DNA from: an uncultured Clostridia bacterium
Lineage (GTDB): Bacteria > Bacillota > Clostridia > Peptostreptococcales > Anaerovoracaceae
DNA: 64,000 nucleotides
Direction: 5' to 3'
NCBI GenBank assembly: GCA_934281605.1
Contig: CAKQXD010000006.1
Coordinates: forward strand, 62,001 to 126,000
Shown here one piece after another: positions 40,583-48,813 of this stretch. The notes beneath the pieces are model-generated. The model did no database searches, was not told where the DNA came from, and saw nothing but the letters and a program-made list of their open reading frames with translations. A program made the translations under genes and the position numbers. The stretch's first letter is position 1; the number at the start of each line of letters is the position of its first letter.

Positions 40583-41749
40583 ATGGACTTCAAATTATCA
40601 AAGACACATTTGCTTCAGCAGGAAATGTACCGGAAATTCGCAGAGACCGAAATTAAGCCGATCGCAGAAGAAATGGACGAAACAGAAGTATACGACCAGG
40701 AGCTTCTCGCAAAGATGCATAAGTACGGACTGATGGGTATCCCTTACTCCAGAGAGTTCGGCGGTGTTGGTGGTGACTACCTCAGCTATGCACTCTGCAT
40801 GGAAGAAGTATCCAAAATCGACGGAAGTACTGGTATCACGATTTCCGTACACACTTCCCTGTGCTGCTCCTGTATCGATGGATTCGGTACTAAGGAACAG
40901 AAAGAAAAGTTCTTAAGACCGCTGATCGACGGATCCAAGACTGGATGCTACGGTCTGACAGAACCAAATGCAGGATCTGACGCTGCTGGACAGCAGACTC
41001 AGGCTGTATACGATGAAGCAACTGATGAATATATCATCAACGGAGGAAAGATCTTCACTACGAACTCCGGTTTTGCTGATCTGTGCGTAGTATTCGCACT
41101 GACAGACAAGAGCCTGGGAACGAAGGGTATCTCCGCATTCGTAGTTCCTCTCAAGAACGAAGACGGAAGCAGAGCTGAAGGCGTTACAGTAAGTGACAAC
41201 ATCAGAAGAATGGGTATCAGAGCAGCATCTAACTGCGAAGTATCCTATGAAAACGTAAGAGTACCGGCTGCTAACCGTTTAGGTAAAGAAGGACAGGGCT
41301 TCAAGATCGCTATGAAGGCTCTGGACGGCGGACGTATCGGTATCGCTGCTCAGTCCGTAGGTCTGGCTCAGGGCGCTCTGAACGAAGCACTGGCATACGT
41401 TAAGGAAAGAAAGCAGTTCGGAAGACCGATCGCAGCATTCCAGACTACTCAGTTCAAACTGGCTGATATGCAGACTAAGATCGATGCAGCAAGACTCATG
41501 ACTTGGAGAGCTGCTAAGACTAAGGATGAAGGTGGCAACTACGGACCAGAAGCTGCTATGGCTAAGCTGTTTGCTTCCGATGTAGCTAACCAGGTTTGCC
41601 GTGAAGCTGTACAGCTGATGGGTGGATATGGATACTGCCGTGAATATCCTGTAGAAAGAGCACTGAGAGATGCTAAGATCACTGAGATCTATGAAGGTAC
41701 ATCTGAAGTAATGAAGATGGTAGTTGCAGGATCGATGAAGATCAAGTAG
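40583..41749 (+). CDS. Short-chain acyl-CoA dehydrogenase (butyryl-CoA dehydrogenase type)
   Basis: This 388-residue FAD enzyme is of the acyl-CoA dehydrogenase family. Motifs: CYGLTEPNAGSDA (flavin and substrate loop), GFADLCVVFAL, and the C-terminal VQLMGGYGY and ITEIYEGTSEV with the catalytic Glu region. With the adjacent EtfB and EtfA it would reduce crotonyl-CoA-type substrates, in some Clostridia with flavin-based electron bifurcation to ferredoxin. The exact chain length cannot be read. Codon bias is strong, so expression is high. Rex and a vegetative promoter precede it. Confidence 0.93.
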   Translation: MDFKLSKTHLLQQEMYRKFAETEIKPIAEEMDETEVYDQELLAKMHKYGLMGIPYSREFGGVGGDYLSYALCMEEVSKIDGSTGITISVHTSLCCSCIDGFGTKEQKEKFLRPLIDGSKTGCYGLTEPNAGSDAAGQQTQAVYDEATDEYIINGGKIFTTNSGFADLCVVFALTDKSLGTKGISAFVVPLKNEDGSRAEGVTVSDNIRRMGIRAASNCEVSYENVRVPAANRLGKEGQGFKIAMKALDGGRIGIAAQSVGLAQGALNEALAYVKERKQFGRPIAAFQTTQFKLADMQTKIDAARLMTWRAAKTKDEGGNYGPEAAMAKLFASDVANQVCREAVQLMGGYGYCREYPVERALRDAKITEIYEGTSEVMKMVVAGSMKIK

Positions 41750-41773
41750 TAGTGTGAAAGGAGAAAAAGACAG

Positions 41774-42565
41774 ATGAAAATAGTAGTATGCATTAAGCAG
41801 GTTCCGGACACAAACGAAGTAAAGCTGGATCCTAAAACCAACAGACTGATCAGAGATGGTGTACCAAGCATCATCAACCATGACGATAAATCCGGTATCG
41901 AAGCAGCGCTGCAGTTAAAAGAAAAAGTAGGCGGAACTGTAACAGTAGTATGTATGGGACCTCCGCAGGCTGACGTAGCACTGAGAGAAGCACTGGCAAT
42001 GGGATGTGACGAAGCATACCTGCTGTCCGCAAGAGAATTCGGTGGATCCGATACTTGCGCAACAGCGATCATCATCTCCACTGCACTGAAGAAGATCGGA
42101 TACGACATCGTAATCACTGGCCGTCAGGCTATCGACGGAGATACTGCACAGGTTGGACCGCAGATTGCAGAGAACCTGGGGATCCCGCAGATCTCCTACA
42201 CAGAAGAACTGGATATCAACGATGCAGCTGATACAGTAACAGTAAAGAGACAGTACGAAGACAGATATCATATCATCGAAGCTAAGACTCCTTGCCTGCT
42301 GACTGCACTGCAGGAACTGGCAGAGCCGAGATACATGCACGCAGGCGGTATCATCGATGCTTACGAAAAAGAAATCACAGTATGGGGCTTTGATGACTTA
42401 AAGGATGGACTGAATCCGGACAACATCGGACTGAATGGTTCCCCGACAAAGGTAGTAACTTCCTTCGGTAAGATGGCGAAGGGCGCTGGCGAAAAGCTGG
42501 ACGTTACTCCGGACGAAGCAGTAGCTGCAATCATCGCTAAGATGGAAGAAAAGCACATCATTTAA
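41774..42565 (+). CDS. etfB: Electron transfer flavoprotein beta subunit
   Basis: This 263-residue protein is an ETF beta/FixA subunit (MKIVVCIKQVPDT, IINHDDKSGIEAALQLKE, GRQAIDGDTAQVGPQIAENL). In electron-bifurcating Etf the beta subunit carries the bifurcating FAD. AAAGGAG precedes ATG; it lies 24 bases after the dehydrogenase gene. Confidence 0.95.
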   Translation: MKIVVCIKQVPDTNEVKLDPKTNRLIRDGVPSIINHDDKSGIEAALQLKEKVGGTVTVVCMGPPQADVALREALAMGCDEAYLLSAREFGGSDTCATAIIISTALKKIGYDIVITGRQAIDGDTAQVGPQIAENLGIPQISYTEELDINDAADTVTVKRQYEDRYHIIEAKTPCLLTALQELAEPRYMHAGGIIDAYEKEITVWGFDDLKDGLNPDNIGLNGSPTKVVTSFGKMAKGAGEKLDVTPDEAVAAIIAKMEEKHII

Positions 42566-42589
42566 GTAGAAAAGGAGGAGCCAAGAACA

Positions 42590-43663
42590 ATGAGCAAAGA
42601 TTTATATGTAGTAGCAGAACAGAGAGACGGAAATATTGCAAAAGTCACTCTGGAGCTTTTAGGCGAAGCAACAAAGCTCGCAGGAGATCTCGGTGAAAAG
42701 GTAATCGGAGTTCTGCTGGGAGATGGAATCAAAGATAAAGCACAGGAAATGATCGAAGCTGGAGCAGATAAAGTAATCGTGATCGAAGATCCGATGCTGG
42801 CTGAATACGTAACAGAACCGTATGCAAAGGCACTGACAGCACTGATCAAGGAATACGATCCGAACATCGTACTGTTCGGAGCATCCTCCATCGGTAGAGA
42901 CCTGGCACCGAGAGTAGCAGCAAGAATCCACACAGGACTGACAGCTGACTGCACACACCTGGACATCGACATGGAAAAGTACTTCGAGTTCCTGCACGCA
43001 ACTTCCACAGCTGATACAGATGCGATCGCAAAGAAGCTGGGAATGGACGACAAGACACTGAAGATGACAAGACCGGCATTCGGCGGAAACGTAATGGCAA
43101 CGATTCGCTGCGCAGACCACAGACCGCAGATGGCGACAGTAAGACCTGGAGTAATGAAGCTTGCTGAGCCGCAGCCAGGAAAGCAGGGTGAAGTAGAAGA
43201 ATTCAAGGTAGAATTCGCACCGGAAGATATGAACGTAACCATCAAGGAAGTCATCAAGGAAACGAAGAAGGCAATCGATATCACAGATGCCAAGGTACTG
43301 GTATCCGGCGGTAGAGGAATCGGTTCTGCAGACTTCTACAATGAACTGCAGAAGGTAGCAGACCTGCTGGGCGGAGAGATCTCCTCCTCCAGAGCGAACG
43401 TAGATGCAGGATGGATCGCTAAGGACAGACAGGTAGGACAGACTGGTAAGACTGTAAGACCTGACCTGTATCTGGCATGCGGAATCTCCGGAGCTATCCA
43501 GCACATCGCAGGTATGGAAAACTCCGAATGCGTAATCTCCATCAACAAGAATGATACAGCAGCGATCTTCGATGTATCCGATCTGGGTATCGTAGGAGAC
43601 GTTAAGGTGATCATTCCGAAACTGATCGACGCACTGACTAAGTACAAGGCTGCTCAGAACTAG
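42590..43663 (+). CDS. etfA: Electron transfer flavoprotein alpha subunit
   Basis: This 357-residue protein is an ETF alpha/FixB subunit. The C-terminal FAD domain shows VSGGRGIGSADFYNELQKVADLLGGEISSSRANVDAGW and GQTGKTVRPDLYLACGISGAIQH. There is no N-terminal ferredoxin extension. It completes the three-gene operon, with a good AGGAGG before ATG. Confidence 0.96.
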   Translation: MSKDLYVVAEQRDGNIAKVTLELLGEATKLAGDLGEKVIGVLLGDGIKDKAQEMIEAGADKVIVIEDPMLAEYVTEPYAKALTALIKEYDPNIVLFGASSIGRDLAPRVAARIHTGLTADCTHLDIDMEKYFEFLHATSTADTDAIAKKLGMDDKTLKMTRPAFGGNVMATIRCADHRPQMATVRPGVMKLAEPQPGKQGEVEEFKVEFAPEDMNVTIKEVIKETKKAIDITDAKVLVSGGRGIGSADFYNELQKVADLLGGEISSSRANVDAGWIAKDRQVGQTGKTVRPDLYLACGISGAIQHIAGMENSECVISINKNDTAAIFDVSDLGIVGDVKVIIPKLIDALTKYKAAQN

Positions 43664-43705
43664 TATTTGACAGTTTGACTTAGAGTCAGATTAGATTAAC
43701 ATCAA

Positions 43706-43754
43706 AGAGACTATTGGACGAGGCTATTATAGCTGAGGCGGTAGTCTCTTTTTT
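43706..43754 (+). terminator. Terminator of acd-etfB-etfA
   Basis: AGAGACTA/TAGTCTCT with a long loop is followed by TTTTTT. Confidence 0.9.
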
Positions 43755-43793
43755 ATAAAAATCAACCCCGGGCAACACATATTGCTCGGGGTT
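43755..43793 (-). terminator. Minus-strand terminator of the SCIFF maturase gene
   Basis: AACCCCG/CGGGGTT with inner GCAA/TTGC pairs; on the minus strand the stem is followed by GATTTTTAT. Confidence 0.8.
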
Positions 43794-43826
43794 TCGTACA
43801 TTTTAAAATCTGTTTGCAAAACTTAT

Positions 43827-45200
43827 TTACAGATCCTCGCACATCTCGGCTACCTTCAGCATGATGGCGCATTCGATCCGTTTTTTATGGAGCTGGCAGC
43901 CCAGGTCATAGACTCCGGTGATGGAGCCGGTGGTGTGGTGGGCGTTGGCAGCGCAGCCGCCGCTGCAGTAGAGCTTGGCGAAGCAGTCGGCGCATTCTTC
44001 GTGGGAGTAGACATTGCAGCACTTGAACTGATCGCAGACGGAAGCATTGGTGATGCCGTCATAGATGTTGCCCAGCAGGAAATCCTTTTCGCCGACGAAC
44101 TGGTGACACGGATACAGGTCTCCGGACGGAGTGACCGCAACGTATTCCGTTCCCACGCCGCAGCCGGAAATACGCTTGACGATGCATGGCCCGCCTGTCA
44201 GGTCGATCATGTAGTGGTAGAAGGTGAAATCGCGTCCTTTGCCTTCTCTTTTGCGTTCCAGCATTTCCGTTGCCAGTCGCTCGTATTCAGACAGAAGCTT
44301 CGGGATATCCGATTCCTGCAGTGCATACGGCGCTTCCGGAGGCGCGACAACCGGCTCGATGGACAGCTCCTTGAAGCCCAGATCCGCCATGTGAATGATG
44401 TCGCTGGCAAAGTCTGTGTTGTAATGGGTGTATGTACCGCGCACGTAATAATTCTGCTGGTTTCTGGATTCTGCCAGTTTGCGGAATGCCGGCAGGATGG
44501 CGTCATAAGTACCGCCGCCCTCGTGTGTCTTTCTCATATTATCGTTGACTGATTTCCGGCCGTCCAGACTGATGACCACGTTGCTCATCTCTTTATTGGC
44601 AAACTCGATGACTTCATCGTTTAAGAGCACTCCGTTGGTGGTCAGGGTGAACCGGAAGTTCTTGTTGCATTCCTTCTCTCTGCTGCGGCCGTAGGCAACC
44701 AGCTTTTTCACAACGTCGAAGTTGAGCAGCGGCTCGCCGCCGAAAAAGTCCACTTCCAGGTTGCGCCGGGTGCCGGAGCTTTCGATGAGCCAGTCCAGTG
44801 CGCGTTTGCCGGTCTCGTAGCTCATAAGAGCCTTCTCACCGTGGTATTCTCCCTCCCCTGCAAAGCAGTAGCCGCAGGTCATGTTGCAGGCATGAGCTAC
44901 GTGGAGACAGATGGCTTTTACGACCGACTGCCGTTCCTTGAATAATTCCGCCTGTCCTGCAAAGAGGTCGCGGGTGAACAGCTGATGCTCGTCTTTTAAC
45001 GTATCGATATCGGAAAGCGTTTCTTCGACGTCTTCAGGCGTAACGCCGTGGCGTTTTGTGATGATGTCCACGATCTCTTCCCGAGGTGTATTCTGATACA
45101 GCTCAATCACATCGTAGGCGACGTCATCGACGGTGTGGACACAGCCGCTTTCGGAGTCGAGAACGATGTTGTAGCCGTTTAATTTATACTGATGAACCAT
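43827..45200 (-). CDS. SCIFF maturase, radical SAM/SPASM protein
   Basis: This 457-residue enzyme installs a thioether crosslink in the SCIFF peptide encoded upstream. Residues 1-75 look like the peptide-recognition (RRE) domain. C105, C109 and C112 (CNMTCGYC) hold the SAM cluster. EVDFFGGEPLL, LTTNGVLLN and VVISLDGRKSVNDNMR complete the radical SAM core. The SPASM region (about 330-450) carries many Cys residues including CGVGTEYVAV, DLYPCHQF and CFAKLYCSGGCAANAHH. AAAGGA precedes ATG. It is read from the same strand as the peptide, after an attenuator. Confidence 0.95.
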   Translation of the reverse strand: MVHQYKLNGYNIVLDSESGCVHTVDDVAYDVIELYQNTPREEIVDIITKRHGVTPEDVEETLSDIDTLKDEHQLFTRDLFAGQAELFKERQSVVKAICLHVAHACNMTCGYCFAGEGEYHGEKALMSYETGKRALDWLIESSGTRRNLEVDFFGGEPLLNFDVVKKLVAYGRSREKECNKNFRFTLTTNGVLLNDEVIEFANKEMSNVVISLDGRKSVNDNMRKTHEGGGTYDAILPAFRKLAESRNQQNYYVRGTYTHYNTDFASDIIHMADLGFKELSIEPVVAPPEAPYALQESDIPKLLSEYERLATEMLERKREGKGRDFTFYHYMIDLTGGPCIVKRISGCGVGTEYVAVTPSGDLYPCHQFVGEKDFLLGNIYDGITNASVCDQFKCCNVYSHEECADCFAKLYCSGGCAANAHHTTGSITGVYDLGCQLHKKRIECAIMLKVAEMCEDL

Positions 45201-45240
45201 GTAGAAATTCCTTTCTGAATATAATGATAATCCTGCCTAA

Positions 45241-45274
45241 CAAGAAAATAGCTGCATCCGCGCTGGAATGCAGC
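45241..45274 (-). terminator. Attenuator between the SCIFF peptide and its maturase
   Basis: GCTGCAT/ATGCAGC stem on the minus strand followed by TATTTTCTTG. It should lower maturase relative to peptide. Confidence 0.65.
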
Positions 45275-45310
45275 AATTATTGTCTCTGTTACACGCTCGA
45301 TCTTATCGAA

Positions 45311-45457
45311 CTAGTTCTTGCACTTTTCGCACTGCTGGTTAGCAACGCTGCAGGAAGTCTTGCTTGCGGACTGGCAGGAAGTCTGGCATTCGCCGCATCC
45401 ACCTGTCTTAGCGGACTTTTCAAGATCACGTGATACTAAAGTCTTGATTCTTTTCAC
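45311..45457 (-). CDS. SCIFF ribosomally made peptide precursor (variant)
   Basis: This 48-residue peptide starts at GTG 45457, 8 bases after AAAGGTGG; the longer open frame upstream has no ribosome site. The leader reads VKRIKTLVSRDLEKSAK. The core is GGCGECQTSCQSASKTSC then SVANQQCEKCKN. Six Cys are at 21, 24, 28, 36, 43 and 46. The usual SCIFF core is GCGECQTSCQSACKTSCT; here the Cys of SAC is Ser (codon AGC) and the Thr after the next Cys is Ser, while C46 is extra. In clostridial CteA these two positions are the thioether donor and acceptor (from memory). SCIFF is a near-universal clostridial peptide of unknown role. Confidence 0.9.
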   Translation of the reverse strand: MKRIKTLVSRDLEKSAKTGGCGECQTSCQSASKTSCSVANQQCEKCKN

Positions 45458-45512
45458 TTGGAATTCCACCTTTCTGATAGATTTTGATAACACAATTGTA
45501 TTTAACATTGCT

Positions 45513-45541
45513 ATGGTATCACATTTTGTTCGGATTGTAAA
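45513..45541 (-). promoter_or_regulatory. Promoter of the SCIFF operon
   Basis: On the minus strand TTTACA, a 17-base spacer and TACCAT with a TGn extension. Its -35 lies on the same bases as the -35 of the divergent promoter at 45535-45563. Confidence 0.6.
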
Positions 45542-45563
45542 GTGGACGAAATTCTGATAAGAT
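45535..45563 (+). promoter_or_regulatory. Promoter of the 5-formyl-THF cyclo-ligase and larB genes
   Basis: TTGTAA, a 17-base spacer and TAAGAT. The transcription start is expected about 45570. Confidence 0.7.
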
Positions 45564-45587
45564 AGAAGGTAATGAGAGGTGGCAAAA

Positions 45588-46154
45588 ATGAACGAAAATA
45601 CAGGAAAAACAAAAAAAGAACTTCGAAAGGAAATCCTGAAACAGAGGACTGCTCTGGAGGCGGAAAAGGTAGCGGAAACCTCTGCGGAAATCTGTCATAT
45701 GATACAGGCTTTGAACATGTACGAAGACGCAGAGGATCTCTGTCTGTACATGCCGATCCGCAACGAAGTGGATCTGGAGATCCTGCGGGAAGCAGCATGG
45801 AGAGACGGCAAGCGGGTATGGCTGCCAAAAGTCTTCGGGGAGCGGATGGAGTTTCATTTCTTCGGGCCGGAGAGCAGCCTGGAAGAGGGTGCTTACGGCA
45901 TTTTAGAACCGGAAGCCGGCGAGGTGCTGGAGCCGGGAGAAGCTACGCTGGTGGTGATGCCGGGGGCAGTTTTTTCCAAGAGTCATGATCGGATCGGCTA
46001 CGGCGGAGGCTACTATGACCGGTATCTGTCGGAACATCCGCAGTGCCGCACCATGGCGGTGTGTCACGACCTGCAGATCGTAGAAGAGCTTCCGGCGGAG
46101 GAGCACGATATCAGACCAGACGCCATCGTCAGCGAAGAACGGATTTTATTATAG
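45588..46154 (+). CDS. 5-formyltetrahydrofolate cyclo-ligase
   Basis: This 188-residue enzyme (FTHFS/YgfA type, EC 6.3.3.2) uses ATP to convert 5-formyl-THF to 5,10-methenyl-THF. TKKELRKEILKQRTAL begins the fold, YMPIRNEVDLEIL and the GYGGGYYDRYL phosphate loop (with DRIGYGGGYYDR) are visible. I use ATG 45588, five bases after AGGTGG, not GTG 45579. It links with the folate operon. Confidence 0.92.
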   Translation: MNENTGKTKKELRKEILKQRTALEAEKVAETSAEICHMIQALNMYEDAEDLCLYMPIRNEVDLEILREAAWRDGKRVWLPKVFGERMEFHFFGPESSLEEGAYGILEPEAGEVLEPGEATLVVMPGAVFSKSHDRIGYGGGYYDRYLSEHPQCRTMAVCHDLQIVEELPAEEHDIRPDAIVSEERILL

Positions 46155-46174
46155 GGGAAGAAAGGATTTAGCAG

Positions 46175-46972
46175 ATGCAGGAGAATGAGATCAAAGAGCT
46201 GCTGGAGCAGGTCAAAACAGGGGAACGAAGCGTAGAGGATGCGCTGAAAGACTTAAAGGATATCCCTTATCATGAGATGAGATTCGCCAATGTGGATCAT
46301 CACAGGGCGCTGCGGACAGGCTTTCCGGAGGCTATCTTCGGACAGGGAAAGACGGCGGCGCAGATCAGCGCCATCATGACGGAACTGCTGCGCAAGGGCG
46401 GCACTATCATGGCGACGCGGGTAGACGAGGACAAAGCGGCGGCTGTCTGCAAGGACCTTTCCGAGGCGGTATATTATAAAGATGCAAAGATCCTGGCGGC
46501 AGGTGACGGCCTGCCGGGGAAGGATGACGAGAAAGCTGCAAAGCTGCGGCATGAGAAAACCGTAGCGGTCGTAAGCGCAGGTACGGCGGACATCCCAATC
46601 GCTGAGGAAGCGGCGGTAACGGCAGAGCTTCTGGGCAATGAAGTCCATCGCGTCTACGATGTGGGCGTGGCGGGGATCCATCGGGTGTTCAGCAAGCTGG
46701 ATATCATCCGCAGCTGCAATGTAGCTATCGTTGTAGCCGGGATGGAAGGCGCCCTTGCCAGCGTGGTAGGAGGTCTCGTGGACATGCCGGTGATCGCGGT
46801 GCCTACCAGCGTGGGATACGGTGCGAATCTGGGCGGCATCACGACGCTGCTTTCCATGCTTAACAGCTGTGCCAACGGCATCGGCGTAGTGAACATCGAC
46901 AACGGTTATGGAGCGGCGTATCTGGCGTCGGTTATCAACCGGAAAATTGCGGAAAACACTTTACAGCGATAA
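46175..46972 (+). CDS. larB: LarB, nickel-pincer nucleotide biosynthesis
   Basis: This 265-residue protein is LarB, an AIR-carboxylase-like enzyme that carboxylates and hydrolyses nicotinic acid adenine dinucleotide for the nickel-pincer cofactor of lactate racemase. The PurE-like core is VSAGTADIPIAEEAA, VYDVGVAGIHR, VVAGMEGALASVVGGLV and VIAVPTSVGYGANLGG. larA, larC and larE are not in the window. The next promoter begins inside its end. Confidence 0.92.
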   Translation: MQENEIKELLEQVKTGERSVEDALKDLKDIPYHEMRFANVDHHRALRTGFPEAIFGQGKTAAQISAIMTELLRKGGTIMATRVDEDKAAAVCKDLSEAVYYKDAKILAAGDGLPGKDDEKAAKLRHEKTVAVVSAGTADIPIAEEAAVTAELLGNEVHRVYDVGVAGIHRVFSKLDIIRSCNVAIVVAGMEGALASVVGGLVDMPVIAVPTSVGYGANLGGITTLLSMLNSCANGIGVVNIDNGYGAAYLASVINRKIAENTLQR

Positions 46973-46988
46973 AGTAAACGTGTATAAT
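46960..46988 (+). promoter_or_regulatory. Promoter of the histidine operon
   Basis: TTTACA, a 17-base spacer and TATAAT, beginning inside larB. The leader is about 85 bases; a short CAGGC/GCCTG inverted repeat lies in it, but no T-box is seen. Confidence 0.78.
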
Positions 46989-47079
46989 AAGACACTGTAA
47001 GAAGTTATCGGTTTAATGTGATAAAGCAAGAAGGCAGGCAAGCCTGATTTGAAACAACGAGAAAGGAGCGGATCCTTTT

Positions 47080-48192
47080 ATGGAATACAACTTAAAACCG
47101 GACGAGAAAGCGACTCTGCAGCTGCGGGGGCTTTACGAGAAATACGGTTATCAGAAATACAAGATGGGAAAATTCGAGGAATACTCTCTCTATGTTAATA
47201 ACAGAGACTTTCTGGCGGGAGACAAAGTCCTGACCTTCACCGATCTGGACGGCCGTCTGCTGGCCATGAAGCCGGACGTGACGCTGAGCGTTATCAACAA
47301 CACCAGCGCGACGGAAGAAACGAGAGAAAAACTCTATTATATCGAAAACGTCTACCGGGAAAACAAAGAGAGCCACTGTTTTAAAGAAATCAATCAGATG
47401 GGTCTGGAATACCTGGGAAACGTAGATCGCTACAGCATTCTGGAGGTGATCACTCTGGCGGCAAGATCTCTGAATGAGATAGATGAAGATTACCTTCTGG
47501 AGATCTCCAACATGGATTATGTGCTTCACCTGCTCGCGGACATGGATTTAAGTGAAAGTTCCTACGTGGAGCTGCTTTCCGGGATCCGTCAGAAGAACAC
47601 GACGGGCATCCGGGAGAGTGCTAAACGCGCGGGACTGACGGAAAGCCAGAGCGATATTCTTTGCAGTATCCCATTCTTATATGGGACCATGGAGGAAACC
47701 CTCGACAGAGCGAAGGACATGGCGCAGAACGATCAGATGAAGCAGGATGTAGGTGATCTGGAGAGCTACTGTGATGCATTGAAAAACCTGGGCTATGGAG
47801 ATAAGATCCAGCTGGATCTGTCTCTGGTCAACGATATCGATTATTACAATGGCGTTATTTTCCGCGGCTATATCCGCAAACTGCCAGGATGCGTGCTGGC
47901 AGGCGGACAGTACGACAAGGCTATGAAGATTTTAGGAAAGGCCGGAGGCGCGGTAGGATTCGCCATCTATCTGGACGAGCTGACCAAGGGAGCACAGACT
48001 CCGCAGCTCTATGATGTAGATGCGGTGCTGCTGTACAGCGAAGAGGACGCGATATCCGATGTGTTCGCTGCGGTGTGCGCTTTGCAGGAAAAAGGCATGT
48101 CAGTGAGCGCGCAGACCAGCGACGCTACGGAGCTGAGATACCGTGAAAAATATGTGCTGCGAGGCGGCAGAGCGGAAAAGGAGGCGGAATAG
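47080..48192 (+). CDS. hisZ: HisZ, ATP phosphoribosyltransferase regulatory subunit
   Basis: This 370-residue protein resembles class II histidyl-tRNA synthetase without aminoacylation. It contains YKMGKFEEYSLYV, FTDLDGRLLAMKPDVTL and ENVYRENKESHCFKEINQMGLEYLG, and partners with the short HisG to make the feedback-controlled first enzyme. The next start follows its stop without a gap. GAAAGGAG precedes ATG. Confidence 0.95.
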   Translation: MEYNLKPDEKATLQLRGLYEKYGYQKYKMGKFEEYSLYVNNRDFLAGDKVLTFTDLDGRLLAMKPDVTLSVINNTSATEETREKLYYIENVYRENKESHCFKEINQMGLEYLGNVDRYSILEVITLAARSLNEIDEDYLLEISNMDYVLHLLADMDLSESSYVELLSGIRQKNTTGIRESAKRAGLTESQSDILCSIPFLYGTMEETLDRAKDMAQNDQMKQDVGDLESYCDALKNLGYGDKIQLDLSLVNDIDYYNGVIFRGYIRKLPGCVLAGGQYDKAMKILGKAGGAVGFAIYLDELTKGAQTPQLYDVDAVLLYSEEDAISDVFAAVCALQEKGMSVSAQTSDATELRYREKYVLRGGRAEKEAE

Positions 48193-48813
48193 ATGCTGAA
48201 TATAGCACTCCCCAAGGGACGACTGGGAGATAAAGTATATGACATGCTGGCGGCTGCCGGTTACGACTGTCCGGGCTACTATGAACAGAACCGGAAGCTG
48301 GTGTTTGAAAGCCCGGAGAAGAACGTCCGCTACCTTCTGGTAAAGCCGAGCGACGTGGCCATTTACGTGGAGCATCATGCGGCGGATGTGGGGATCGTCG
48401 GCAAGGATATTTTGCTGGAGCAGGGCTCGGATGTGTATGAGCTTTTGGATCTCAACATCGGCAAATGCCGGATGGCGGTAGCGGCTCCGGAAGGCTATGT
48501 GGAGGACAAGAACCGGACGCTGCGGGTGGCGACGAAGTATGTGAATATAACGAAGGAATTTTATGCGGGAAGAAACCGGGAAATCGATATCATCAAATTG
48601 AACGGGAGCATCGAGCTGGCGCCGCTGCTGGGGCTGACTGACGTGATCGTGGATATCGTGGAGACCGGGAGCACGCTGCGGGAGAATCATTTGAAAGTCA
48701 TCGAGGAATTCCGCAATATCAGCGCGCGGTTCATCGCCAATAAAACGAGTTTTAAATTTGAAAATGCCATCATCAGCGATATGATGACGAAACTGGGGGA
48801 ACAGATTAAATGA
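48193..48813 (+). CDS. hisG: ATP phosphoribosyltransferase catalytic subunit (short form)
   Basis: This 206-residue enzyme joins ATP and PRPP, the first step of histidine synthesis. It is the short HisG (MLNIALPKGRLGDKV, LVKPSDVAIYVEHHAADVGIVGKD, IDIIKLNGSIELAPLLGL, DIVETGSTLRENHLKV), lacking the regulatory domain and requiring HisZ. It overlaps hisC by 4 bases (ATGA). Confidence 0.97.
   Translation: MLNIALPKGRLGDKVYDMLAAAGYDCPGYYEQNRKLVFESPEKNVRYLLVKPSDVAIYVEHHAADVGIVGKDILLEQGSDVYELLDLNIGKCRMAVAAPEGYVEDKNRTLRVATKYVNITKEFYAGRNREIDIIKLNGSIELAPLLGLTDVIVDIVETGSTLRENHLKVIEEFRNISARFIANKTSFKFENAIISDMMTKLGEQIK

Noticed and set aside
43782..44552. Plus-strand open frame opposite the SCIFF maturase
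   Set aside because: The minus strand carries the CNMTCGYC radical SAM and SPASM motifs; this is a shadow.
46989..47079. T-box leader of the his operon
   Set aside because: Only about 85 bases, no terminator/antiterminator pair or T-box consensus.
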